A stretch of 64,000 nucleotides of DNA, taken from positions 345,692,302 to 345,756,301 of the forward strand of contig NC_090319.1 of assembly GCF_040869045.1 (NCBI RefSeq), written 5' to 3'. The stretch comes from Eurosta solidaginis (lineage: Eukaryota; Arthropoda; Insecta; Diptera; Tephritidae). This document shows positions 53,743 through 64,000 of the stretch, piece after piece. The notes beneath the pieces were generated by a model. The model was given only the letters and a program-made list of their open reading frames with translations, was not told the DNA's origin and ran no database searches. The stretch's first letter is position 1; each line of letters begins with the position of its first letter. A program made the translations under genes and the position numbers.

Positions 53743-55376
53743 GTAATTATACTCAGTTGAGCAGAGCTCACAGAGTATATTAAGTTTGATAGGATAACGG
53801 TTGGTTGTACATATATAAAGGAATCGAGATAGATATAGACGTCCATATATCAAAATAATCAGGATCGAAAAAAATTTGATTGAGCCATGTCCGTCCGTCC
53901 GTTAACACGATAACTTGAGTAAATTTTGAGGTATCTTGATGAAATTTGGTATGTAGGTTCCTGAGCACTCATCTCAGATCGCTATTTAAAATGAACGATA
54001 TCGGACTATAACCACGCCCACTTTTTCGATATCGAAAATTTCGAAAAACCGAAAAAGTGCGATAATTCATTACAAAAGACAGATAAAGCGACGAAACTTG
54101 GTAGATGAGTTGAACTTATGACGCAGAATAGAAAATTAGTAAAATTTTGGACAATGGGCGTAGCACCGCCCACTTTTAAAAGAAGGTAATTTAAAAATTT
54201 TGCAAGCTGTAATTTGGCAGTCGTTGAAGATATCATGATGAGATTTGGCAGGAACGTTACTCCTATTACTATATGTACGCTTAATAAAACTTAGCAAAAT
54301 CGGAGAAGGACCACGCCCACTTTAAAAAAAAATTTTTTTTAAAAATTTTAACAAAAAATTTAAAATCTTTACAGTATATAAGTAAATTATGTCAACATTC
54401 AACTCCAGTAATGATGTGGTGCAACAAAATACAAAAATAAAAGAAAATTTCAAAATGGGCGTGGCTCCGCCCTTTTTCATTTAATTTGTCTAGGATACTT
54501 TTAACGTCATAAGTCGAACAAAAATTAACCAATCCTTTTGAAATTTGGTAGGGGCATCGGTTGATGCCACGACCAGTTTTTATACATAGTCGTCCGTCTG
54601 TCCTTCCGCATGGCCGTTAACACGATAACTTGAGCAAAAATCGATATATCTCTAATGAACTTAGTTCACGTGCTTACTTGAACTCACTTTATCTTGGTAT
54701 GAAAAATGAACGAAATCCGACTATGACCACGCCCACTTTTTCGATATCGAAAATTACGAAAAATGAAAAAATGCCATAATTCTATACCAAATACGAAAAA
54801 AGGGATGAAACATGGTAAGGTAATTGGATTGTTTTATTGACGCGAAATATAACTTTAGAAAAAAACTTTATAAAATGGTTGAGACGCCTACCATATTAAG
54901 TAGAAGAAAATGAAAAAGTTCTGCAGGGCGAAATAAAAAACCCTTAAAATCTTGGCAGGTATTACATATATAAATAAATTAGCGGTATCCAACAGATAAT
55001 GTTCTGGGTCACCCTGGTCCACATTTTGGTCGATATCTGGAAAACGCCTTGACATATACAACAAACACCACTCCCTTTTAAAACCCTCATTAATACCTTT
55101 AATGTGATACCCATATCGTACAAACTCATTCTAGAGTCACCCCTGGTCCACCTTTGTGGCGATATTTCGAAATGGCGTCCACCTATAGAACTATGTACCA
55201 CTCCCTCATAAAATACTCTTTAATGCCTTTCATTTGATACGCATGTCATACAGACACATTCCAGGGTTTCCCTCGGTTCATTTTCTCACATGGTTATTTT
55301 CCCTTATGTTGTCACCATAGCTCTCAACTGAGTATATAATGTTCGGTTACACCCGAACTTAACCTTCCTTACTTGT
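53743..55376 (+). mobile_element. Helentron/DINE-like element (about 1.6 kb)
   Basis: ACTCAGTTGAG (53751-53761) and CTCAACTGAGT (55323-55333) are subterminal inverted repeats. A hairpin with arms GTTCGG and CCGAAC (55341-55358) stands just before the end CCTTCCTTACTT. The interior has repeated ACGCCCACTTTTTCGATATC (near 54015 and 54732), GTCCGTCCGTTAACACGATA and CACCCCTGGTCCACCTTTGT. I recognise this as a common fly interspersed repeat. It has no helicase or other coding frame. Confidence 0.6.
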
Positions 55377-55561
55377 TGAAATATTAAAGTCAGTCAAATT
55401 TTGCGCTCATATGCATACCGTCGCGCTATTACCGTCGGTAAATCAATAAAGAATTAAAATCAGCAAAAAGTGTTAAGTGGTTTTATTTAAACGGACTTAG
55501 TTACATCGGTTGCTGGAAATTAGCACACGGGCTAATTAGTGTGTTTTATTGTTCGTTACCA

Positions 55562-57217
55562 GTAACTATTTGATGAAATTTGATGAATTTTGAAGCTTCT
55601 AGCCGTAAAAAAGGGGCAAAAATTACAGTTTATATGGGGTATATAATATATATACCACCGATCTCTATGATTTTTCAGACAACAATATATGCTATATACG
55701 CAAGCATTTGGTGAAATTTGAAGCTTCTAGCTGTTAAAATGGGGCAGAAAGTTTCTTATCTGAACAATCGGTTGTATGAGATATATACTATATATACAAC
55801 CGATCACAATGATTTTTTCAGACATCAATATATGCTATACACGTAAGCATTTGGTGAAATTTAAAGCTTCTAGCTGTTAAAATGGGGCTGATATTGCAAA
55901 AAAAAAAAATATATATACTATATATACCATCATATATATATTATATATATCACCGATCTCTATGATTTTTTCAGACATCAATATATGCTATACACGTAAG
56001 CATTTGGTGAAATTTAAAGCTTCTAGCTGTTAAAATGGGGCTGATATTGCAAAAAAAAAATATATATACTATATATACCATCATATATATATTATATATA
56101 TCACCGATCTCAATGATTTTTTCAGACATCAATATATGCTATACACGTAAGCATTTGGTGAAATTTAAAGCTTCTAGCTGTTAAAATGGGGCTGATATTG
56201 CAAAAAAAAATATATATACTATATATACCATCATATATATATTATATATATCACCGATCTCTATGATTTTTTTACACAACAATATATACTATATACGTAA
56301 CCAATCGGTGAAATTTGAAGCTTATAGCTGCTAAAATGGGGTAGAAATTGCGAAAAGTTTCTTATCTGAACAATCGGTTGTATGAGATATATACTATATA
56401 TACAACCGATCACAATGATTTTTTTAGACATCAATATATGCTATACACGTAAGCATTTGGTGAAATTTAAAGCTTCTAGCTGTTAAAATGGGGCTGATAT
56501 TGCAAAAAAAAAATATATATACTATATATACCATCATATATATATTATATATATCACCGATCTCTATGATTTTTTTACACAACAACTATATTATATACGT
56601 AAGCTTTCGGTGAAATTTGGAGCTTCTAGCTGTTAAAATGGGGCTGAAATTGCGAATATATATATATATATATATTATATATACCACCGATGATTTTTTC
56701 AGACAACAATATATGCTATATACGTAAGCATTCGTTGAAATTTGAAGCCTCTAGCTCTTCAAATAGGGCAGCAATTACGAAAAGTTTCTTATCTGAACAA
56801 TCGGTTTGTGGGGGATATATACGACCGATCTCATCAATTTTTTCAGGCAACAATATGTGCAATATACGAAATTATATGGTGTAGGTTGAAGCTTCAATCT
56901 GTTAAATTGAGAAAGATATGACAAAAATCCTCTTTTTCTGAAAAATAGGTTGTATGGAAGATATATGCTATAGTGGTCCGATCCGGCCGGTTCCGACAAA
57001 TGTCTAATCGGACACCCAAATACACCCGCTCACCAAATTTTATCAAGACATCTCAAAAATTGAGGGACTAGTTGCATACAAACAGACAGGCGGACAGACG
57101 GACATGCCTAAATCAACTCAGCCCTTCATCCTGATTATTTCGGTATACTTAATGGTGGGTCTATCTATTTTCCTTTAAGGACTTACAATTTTGGGTTTCG
57201 TGACGAAGTTAATATAC
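55562..57217 (+). mobile_element. DINE-like array, continuation right of the solo LTR
   Basis: The modules are the same as at 50054-52903. Several near-identical ones (for example 55800-55925, 55960-56050 and 56110-56215) carry GGGGCTGATATTGCAAAAAA, which indicates recent tandem expansion. The right end has GACGGACATGCCTAAATCAA and GTTTCGTGACGAAGTTAATA, then is cut by the LTR at 57218 after ATAC. Confidence 0.6.
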
Positions 57218-57810
57218 TGTAACTATTTTACTGCAAATCCTCTTATTTGCCCTTTTGCTAAGATCGTATCACTAAACTGTTGAATAAATAACTCCAATAT
57301 TAAACAATGGAAAATGGCCTTTATTAAAGTACTTCACAATAACACTTATACTTTGCAACTAGCTGGCTTGATAACCAAATTGATAGCTTAAATGAAACTG
57401 ACTTTAAAAATAATACTGCTCTTGTTCGCTAGATAGCGTCTTAATCGAAACTGCTTGATAGCTCAAACCAACTGAATTCCAGCGCCTCTACATTTGTTGC
57501 CTTTTATACTCTCTGATTTCAACGGCACTTCCAGAATCTACTAGTCCATCAGCTCTCAAACTTCTCAGCTGTAATTGCACGATTTAAAGCTTCTCTCATT
57601 GCATACTTTCAGGAGTATCTCCGATATATGCATGTGTTTGTGCATTGATTCTCCGCTGCTCGTATACGCACATGGTACATATGTGTAGACGCAATTATTG
57701 TTTCGTTTATGTATATACATAATGATTGATCTATGGATGTGAATTCACGTCACTGCTTAGCATCGGCTTAGAGATGGCAGCACTCCTTAGTTTTGCTAAT
57801 ATTCGTTACA
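57218..57810 (-). repeat. 3' LTR of 2d
   Basis: On the minus strand it starts TGTAACGAATATTAGC at 57810 and ends AATAGTTACA at 57218. It shares the GTGACGTGAATTCACATCC block with 2a-2c. It is clearly diverged from its partner at 62428-63026. Confidence 0.83.
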
Positions 57811-57821
57811 CTGCCCTCCAC

Positions 57822-60800
57822 CTAAGTCTGATAGTCCCGATTAGACAAATCTCCCGATCTAAACGTTGCCAGCTTTTCCAAATGGACCACTTTCATTTTG
57901 GTTCGTGGTTTACTGATGGTTTGTATGTGGTACACTACATCGTTGATCCGGTTTACAACTTTGTATGTGCCTTCCCAATTACACTGCAATTTCGGGGACA
58001 AACCTTTTTTACGTTGTGGGTTGTATAACAGCACCAAATCTCCTTCCTGAAAACCTTCCGAATTAATTCCCTTTATCGTATCTGGCTTTCATCTTGCCAC
58101 TCATAGTTTTGTTCGTTGCCTTATCAGGTCATGTATTTCTCTTAGCTCTTCTTCCAAATCACTAGTGGATTTCTTGACATTTCTCTCCGCATTGGCATCT
58201 ATCCTAAACTTCAAATCAGCTGGCAGTCTAAGGTCATTGCCAAAAATTACTTTTGCAGGGGTTTAGCCCGTTGTCTCATGCACTGCTGATCGGTAAGGCA
58301 ACAAGAATAATGGTATGCGGGTATCCCACTCCTTATGGTACTTGTCTACCTCTTTCCTTAAGTGCTCCTCCAATGTTCTATTGAACCGTTCTACCATACC
58401 ATCGTATTGAGGATGCAATGCAGTTGTCCATGTTTTTCGAATGCCCAATGCTTTACACATTTCCTGGAACACAGTTGATTCGAAATTCCTGCCTTGGTCA
58501 GAATGTAGCTCCATTGGTACACCATACCTTGCAACCCAATTGTTTATAAACACTTCTGCTACCGTTTCCGCTTCTTGATTTGGTAATGGGTATACCTCTG
58601 GCCATTTGCTGAAATAATCCATAACTACCAGTACATATTTGTTTCCGCCGTTGCTAGTAGGAACTGGACCGGCGACATCCATAGCGATCCTTTCAAATGG
58701 CGCACCTGAGTTATATTGCTTCATCTGGTCATGATTTCGGGTCCTGGGCCCTTTCGCTCTGCTGCAAACCTCGCAGTTCGCAATCCACTCAGTGACCGAC
58801 TGACGACAACCAATCCAATAGTATCTCTGTTTAATCTTCTCGAGCGTTCTTCGTGATTCCAAGATGACCTCCGCTTGGACCATTATGCAGCTCGCTGAGC
58901 ACGTCAGGAATCCTCTTTCTGGGAACAACTATCAGTTTCTTCTTGCATTTACCATCCTCACTATCCCATACTCGATGAAGGCAACCGGATATCAATTCTA
59001 AACTGTTCCAGTGTGCCCAATATGACTTCGCAATGGGACTCTCTGCTGACATCTCTTCTCTGTTTGGTCTTTCGTTTCGTGCGAGCCCCTGCAAAACACG
59101 TGACAGATCTGTATCTTCTACCTGACACTTTCTTAGCTGTTCGTTGTCCCATTCATCTGTACATGTTATAGTCATTAGACGGACATCTATAATGTTTCTT
59201 TAGCCTCGGCTTTTGAACAGTGCTTGCATTCCAAACTACATGGTCTTCGTGACATTGCATCGGCATTTCCATGGGTACTACCTTTTCGATGCTCAATGGA
59301 AAAGCCATAGCTCTGTAGTCGCTCGATCCACCGTGCCAATTGTCCTTCCGGATTAAGGAACTGCAGAAGTCATTTTAAAGCTGCGTGATCTGTCCTGACA
59401 CGGAACCGCTGGCCGTAGAGGTATTTGTGAAAATGTTTAATGCCCTCTACCAATGCCAACAGCTCTCTCCGCGTAACGCAGTAGTTCCTCTCTGGTTTTC
59501 CAATCGAACGGCTGTAATATGCAACTACCTTCTCCTGTCCATCGACAAGTTGTGATAAAACGCCTCCTATAGCATATCCACTCGTATCTGTATCTAGAAT
59601 AAATGTTGCTCCTGGAATCGGATATGCTAACATTGGGGCAGTGCACAAACGCTCCTTCAATGTTTGGAAAGCCACTTCTTGCTCCTTCTTCCATTCAAAA
59701 GCTTTATTTTTTCTTGTAAGCTCATGGAGGCTATGGGCTACGCTGGAAAAATTTGGTACAAATCGGCGGTAATATGTGCACAGCCCAAGGAAACTTCTTA
59801 ATTCATGTAGGTTCTGTGGTCTTGGCCAATCCTTTGCAGCCTCTTTCTTTTCGTTCGCAGTGCAGATGCCCTCTGTCGTTACCTTGTGACCCAAATAATT
59901 TACTTCCTTTTTAAACAGCGCACACTTTTTGGGACTTACCTTCAGACCAGCGCCAGCTATTCTTTGGAAAACTTCCTCCAAGTTCTTAAGATGTTCATCA
60001 AAATTCTTGCCCAATACGATGATGTCGTCCAGGTACACCAAGCATGTTTTCCAATGTAGTCCTTTCAGTACCTGGTCCATGAGTCTCTCAAAAGTAGCTG
60101 GTGCATTACAAAGTCCAAAAGGCATCACTGTAAATTGCCAAAGACCATCACCGACACTGAAGGCTGTTTTCTCTTTATCTTCCTCCTTCACCTCCACTTG
60201 CCAGTAGCCGCTTTTCAAGTCCAGCGTGGAAAACCATTTCGTACCAGATAGCGAGTCCAGAGTGTCGTCAATTCTTGGCAATGGGTAGCTATCCTTTTTC
60301 GTTACGACATTCAACTTCCGCTAGTCCACGCAAAACCTCATTTTTCCATCCTTCTTCTTTACAAGTATTACCGGTGAGCTCCATGGACTAGCTGATGGTT
60401 CGATGACGCCGCTGTCGCTCATTTCTTGTATGATTTGACTCACAACTTCCCTTTTCGCCAGTGGTACACTACGTGGAGCTTGACGGGTCGGCCTCGCATC
60501 TCCAGTGCCATGTTGATGTTTCACAACATTGGTGCGGGCTGGTTTGGAACCATCCTGGTCAAATATGTTCGCGTACTTTAGGAGCAGTTGTTTTGCCTTA
60601 CTCTGACAGGCTTCCTCTAGCCCCTGCGTCCATGCCGTAATGTCATTTGAAAGATCAGTATTACTAGATGAAACGTGTTCCTGGAGCTGTTTACAGTTAA
60701 TAACTACTTCAGCCTCTTGGCATCTTCCCAAAATAGCTCCTTTAGTAAGTTTGGGTTTTTCCTACAAGTATGTTCAGTGCTGATTTGTTTGCTGCTTCGA

Positions 60801-60975
60801 CAACCCACAATTTGTTTGTCCCACAATCTCCATCAACCTTTGCCCAGATGACTGCTTCTGATTATGATTTCATCAACAATTTCTGCCACTATAAAATTGT
60901 GTACTACCGTGACGTTCCCAATTGCGACTTCATATGATACTCATCCTAGAACCGTGCTGTCTTTTGTGAGATAGA
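57822..60975 (-). pseudogene. pol: Pol relic of 2d
   Basis: RT keeps LDLKSG and YLDD, RNase H keeps DTDTSGYAIGG, and integrase keeps CEVC, AMDVAGP, HSDQGRN and GMVERFN, with GPY/F at the end. Lesions in order of translation: the protease active-site region is deleted (only IVDEIII-like codons remain near 60870-60925); there are deletions in the protease-RT linker near 60745 and 60862; a Tyr codon becomes TAG near 60322; a Trp codon becomes TGA near 59369; there are frameshifts near 59195 and 58850; a stop lies near 58264; and a further frameshift is near 58065. It is clearly inactive, but its domain content and LTR type mark it as the autonomous counterpart of 2a-2c. Confidence 0.83.
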
Positions 60976-61031
60976 GATTATGGGGCATTCAATTGAGGGA
61001 GTCAGCTGTCGCCCCTTGCTGCTGGCTCGCT

Positions 61032-61041
61032 TTAGTTTAAC
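61032..61041 (-). promoter_or_regulatory. -1 frameshift heptamer at the gag stop (2d)
   Basis: G TTA AAC TAA on the minus strand (heptamer 61041-61035, stop 61034-61032), identical to family 1. Its presence here and absence from 2a-2c indicate that those lost it. Confidence 0.62.
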
Positions 61042-62376
61042 GATTGATTTGTCTTGGAGATTTGCTCATCTCCTTCTGCTCTGCGTTTACGACCACCCAC
61101 ATTGTTGGAACTGTTAGTGTTGTTGTTGCAATAACGCGCAATATGCCCTAGCTTTCCACACTTAAAGCATTGGACTGCATCATTATTCTTCTGCTGCGTA
61201 CCATTCAATGCTTCTAAAATTGCGTCTACCCAGTCTGGCTTTTCCACTTCCACGCGATGAGCTTTGTACGCTGGCTTACTCAAAAGTGAGGCTGTTTCCT
61301 GAGTCAGTGCATGCAATACCGTTTCAGCAAATGTTAGTTTTGGATTCGCATATGTAGCCCGCTTCGTTTCCACATCTCGTATGCCATTTATGAAGCTCTG
61401 GATTTTTAGCCTTTCAGTGTATTCCACGGGTGCGTCCGCATTTGCAAGATGAGCCAATCTTTCAATATCTGAAGCAAACTCCTGCAAGTCTCATTTGCTT
61501 TTTGGTAGCAGTTTTGCACCTCAATTTGGAATATCTGTTTCCTATGCTCGCTTCCGTAACGTCTCTCTAAAGCGCTCATCAATGTTTCGTAGTTGTTCCG
61601 CTCGTACTCTGGGATGGTCTGTAAGATTTCCGCAGCTGGTCCTTTTAAAGCTACGAAAAATGCAGCAACTTTATCTTCAAGATTCCAGTTGTTCACTGTT
61701 GCGGTCTTCTCAAATTGTAGCTTAAAGACCTGGAAAGGAACAGAACCGTCAAAGGATGGTGTTTTTACCTTTGGATTACTCGTTGAAACTGCTGGGCGAT
61801 TTAGTTGCAACTGCTCGATACGTCCTCTCAAGGCATCCACCTCGGCCTCGATTTTTTCTTCAAACTGTACAATTTTTGTATCTTGTGCCTCCAACTTGGA
61901 GGAAATACGTCCTTATTGCTCTTCCAGTTGAGCAGAGATCTGCGATGATATCTGTGCTGAAATTTGCGCCGACATTTCGGATATTCGTGCCTCTTGTGCT
62001 CCAATCTTCGCTGTTATTTCAGATGACATTTCTGCAATACGTGTCTCCTGTGATTCCATCTTGGATGCCATATATGTTTTCTGTTCTTCTAACTGTGTTC
62101 CCATCTTAGATGTTATATCTGTCTTTTGCGATTCCAGTTGAGATGACATGTTGGTGGATATTTGTGATGTCATTTCGGACATTTGTGCCGATATTGCAGC
62201 CAATATCATGTTCAAGTCTGTGTTCGCCATTGTCTGCGGTGTTTAATTTTTCTCCTCCAATTTTGTTGTCTCATCGCCATCGATTGAAGTTCGATTTTAA
62301 TGCCGCTTGTATTCAATCCACGGCTCTCCAAATCCTTCTTTAGTTGCTGGATCTTCAATTCACTGAACTTTGCCAT
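61032..62376 (-). pseudogene. gag: Gag relic of 2d
   Basis: The ATG (62376-62374) and the first SAP residues are present, but a deletion near 62285 removes part of the SAP region and its acidic tail. The coiled coil (62230-61913) ends in a nonsense codon near 61912. The capsid (61894-61406) is frameshifted near 61485. The last part (61487-61032) includes LQEFASDIERLAHLAN-type sequence and a knuckle CFKCGKLGHIARYC with all four zinc ligands. It ends at the frameshift heptamer. Confidence 0.8.
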
Positions 62377-62410
62377 GTCCTTGTTGTCCTCTGGAATTTA
62401 TTCAACAATT

Positions 62411-62425
62411 CCTCTTCTGACACCA
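62411..62425 (-). promoter_or_regulatory. Primer-binding site of 2d
   Basis: TGGTGTCAGAAGAGG on the minus strand, the family-2 version, two bases from the LTR. Confidence 0.62.
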
Positions 62426-62427
62426 TT

Positions 62428-63026
62428 TGTAACGATTTTACTGCAAATCCTCCCCTTTTGCTAAGTTCGTATCACTAAACTGTTGAATAAATAACTCCAA
62501 TATTGAATAATGGAAAAATGGCCTTTATTAAAGTACTTCACAATAACACTTATCCTTTGCAACTAGCTGGCTTAATAACCAAATTGATAGCTTAAATGAA
62601 ACTGGCTTTCAAAATAATACTGCTCTTGCTCGCTAGATAGCGTCTTAATCGAAACTGCTTGATAGCTCAAATCAAACTGAATTCCAGCGCCTCTACATTT
62701 GTTGCCTTTTATACTCTCTTATTTCAACGTTCGCCTCTTCTAGGCGCTTCCAGAATCTACTAGTCCATCAGCTCTCAAACTTGTCAGCTGTAACTACAAT
62801 TGCACGATTTATAGCTTCTCTCATTGCATACTTTCAGGAGTATCTGCATGTGTTTGTGTATTGATTCTCCGCTGCTCGTATACGTACATGGTACATATGT
62901 GTAGAAGCAGTTATTGTTTCGTTTACGTAGATACATAATGATTGATCTATGGATGTGAATTCACGTCACTGCTTAGCATCGGATTAGAGATGGCAGCACT
63001 CCTTAGTTTTGCTAATATTCGTAACA
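62428..63026 (-). repeat. LTR shared by 2d (5') and 2e (3')
   Basis: On the minus strand it starts TGTTACGAATATTAGC at 63026 and ends AATCGTTACA at 62428. The plus-strand bases CTGCCCTCCACC directly to its right are the polypurine tract of 2e. Confidence 0.83.
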
Positions 63027-64000
63027 CTGCCCTCCACCTAAGTCTGATCGTCCCGATTAGACAAATCTCTCGATCTAAACGTTGCCAGCCTTTCCAAATG
63101 GAGCACTTTCATTTTGGGTCGTGGTTTACCGATGGTTTGTATGCGGTGCACTACATCGTTGGTCCGTTTTACAACTTTGTATGGGCCTTCCCAATTATAC
63201 TGCAATTTTGGGGACAAACCTTTTTTACGTTGTGGGTTGTATAACAGCACCAAATCTCCTTCCTGAAAACCTTCCAAATTAATTGCTTTATCGTATCTGG
63301 CGTTCATCTTGTCACTCATAATCTTTGTTCGTTGCCTTATCAGATCATGCATTTCTCTTAGCTCTTCTTCCAAATCACTAGTGGATTTCTTGACATTTCT
63401 CTCCGCATTGGCATCTATCCCAAACTTCAAATCAGCTGGCAGTCTAAGGTCATTGCCAAAAATTACTTTTGCAGGGGTTTGGCCCGTTGTCTCATGCACT
63501 GCCGATCGGTAAGCCATCAAGAATAATGGTATGCGGGTATCCCACTCTTTATGGTACTTGTCTACTACTTTCCTTAAGTGCTCCTCCAATGTTCTATTGA
63601 ATCGTTCTACCATACCATCGGATTGAGGATGCAATGCAGTTTTCCGTGTTTTTCGAATGCCCAATGATTTACACATTTCCTGGAACACAGCTTATTCGAA
63701 ATTCCTGCCTTGGTCAGAATGTAGCTCCATTGGTACACCATACCTTGCAACCCAATTGTTTATAAACACTTCTGCTACCGTTTCCGCTTCTTGATTTGGG
63801 ATTGGGTATACCTCTGGCCATTTGCTGAAATAATCCATAACTACCAGTACATATTTGTTTCCGCCGTTGCTAGTAGGAAATGGACCGGCGACATCCATAG
63901 CGATCCTTTCAAATGGCGCACCTGAGTTATATTGCTTCATCTGGCCATGACTTCGGGTTCTGGGCCCTTTCGCTCTGCTGCAAACCTCGCAGTTCGCAAT
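63027..64000 (-). pseudogene. pol: Integrase part of element 2e, cut by the window end
   Basis: On the minus strand this is the last third of a Pol like that of 2d. It has the zinc-finger CEVC at the window edge, AMDVAGP, HSDQGRN, GMVERFN, EGDLVLLYNP and WEGPYKVV, ending DLSNRDDQT at 63038. A TCA codon has become TAA near 63689-63691, inside the catalytic core just after HSDQGRNFE, so the reading frame is split (63940-63692 and 63688-63038). Otherwise the part seen is complete. The remainder lies to the right of the window. Confidence 0.82.

Larger units (their letters stand above)
52904..55561 (+). mobile_element. Solo LTR (about 600 bp) carrying two nested insertions
   Basis: It begins TGTTTGGGAACC and ends GTTCGTTACCA, with TG and CA ends, and is flanked by GTAAC (52899-52903 and 55562-55566). 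The same repeat elsewhere has the unbroken site (CGTAACTATTTGATG near 50456 and 8568). Removing the MITE and the Helentron-like element leaves about 600 bp. That remainder contains no gene but has AATAAAGAATT near 55446. A 5-bp duplication and this start suggest a BEL/Pao-type LTR, but the family is not proved. Confidence 0.6.
57218..63026 (-). mobile_element. Full-length but decayed family-2 element 2d, minus strand
   Basis: Its LTRs (593 and 599 bp) and AGGAATTG-type primer site are of family 2. Unlike 2a-2c, it carries RT, RNase H and integrase. Many stops, frameshifts and deletions make it a relic. The left flank is ATAC (57214-57217). The right LTR is followed at once by the polypurine tract of 2e, so the two share that LTR. 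Confidence 0.85.

Noticed and set aside
54006..54236. Minus-strand frame in the Helentron-like element
   Set aside because: It is part of a known-looking non-coding repeat; no Rep or helicase motif.

Overview
The window looks like repeat-rich nuclear DNA of a higher fly (Diptera, quite possibly a tephritid fruit fly; the family is inference). It is AT-rich. The only host-gene sequence I can see is two broken fragments: an exon of the splicing factor Prp19 and a coiled-coil piece resembling the condensin subunit SMC4. Nearly everything else is transposable elements, nested in each other, plus satellite-like repeats. There are no bacterial genes, operons or CRISPR arrays.

Layout. 1-4370: 3' end of a Ty3/gypsy element, a broken DUF4780 gene on the minus strand, a polyadenylated-looking retroelement relic and the Prp19 exon. 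4372-21847: one unit of a tandem segmental duplication. It holds diverged 300-bp and 190-bp repeats, the SMC4-like fragment, a 128-bp satellite carrying a tRNA-derived SINE, a DINE/Helentron-like repeat, a 6.5-kb gypsy element (1a) and two deleted gypsy elements (2a, 2b) that share an LTR. 21850-45694: the second unit in the same order (1a', 2a', 2b'), enlarged by a young minus-strand element (1b, 26106-32560) that is absent from unit 1. 46242-50053: a third deleted element (2c). 50054-57217: a long array of about 155-bp DINE-like modules interrupted by a solo LTR, which itself holds a MITE and a Helentron-like element. 57218-64000: a decayed full-length family-2 element (2d, minus strand) and the start of another (2e), again sharing an LTR.

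Two related LTR families dominate. Family 1 (1a, 1a', 1b) has LTRs of about 700 bp starting TGTCACGG. Family 2 (2a-2e) has LTRs of about 600-630 bp starting TGTAACGAATGTTAGC. Both have a tRNA-Leu-like primer site, a Gag with an N-terminal SAP domain, a variable coiled coil, a capsid region and a CCHC knuckle, and a Pol ending in a GPY/F domain with no env. In the full-length copies gag ends in G UUA AAC UAA, a textbook -1 frameshift heptamer abutting the stop, and pol is in the -1 frame. Elements 2a, 2b and 2c share one in-frame deletion from early RT to late integrase. They encode only Gag, protease, a basic linker and the GPY/F tail, with gag and protease fused in one frame and no frameshift site. 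They look like a non-autonomous lineage that a 2d-like helper could mobilise. No copy here is fully intact; 1b is closest, with near-identical LTRs and one deletion across the integrase active site.

All coordinates and motifs were read by eye. Percent identities, phylogeny and family names were not computed.
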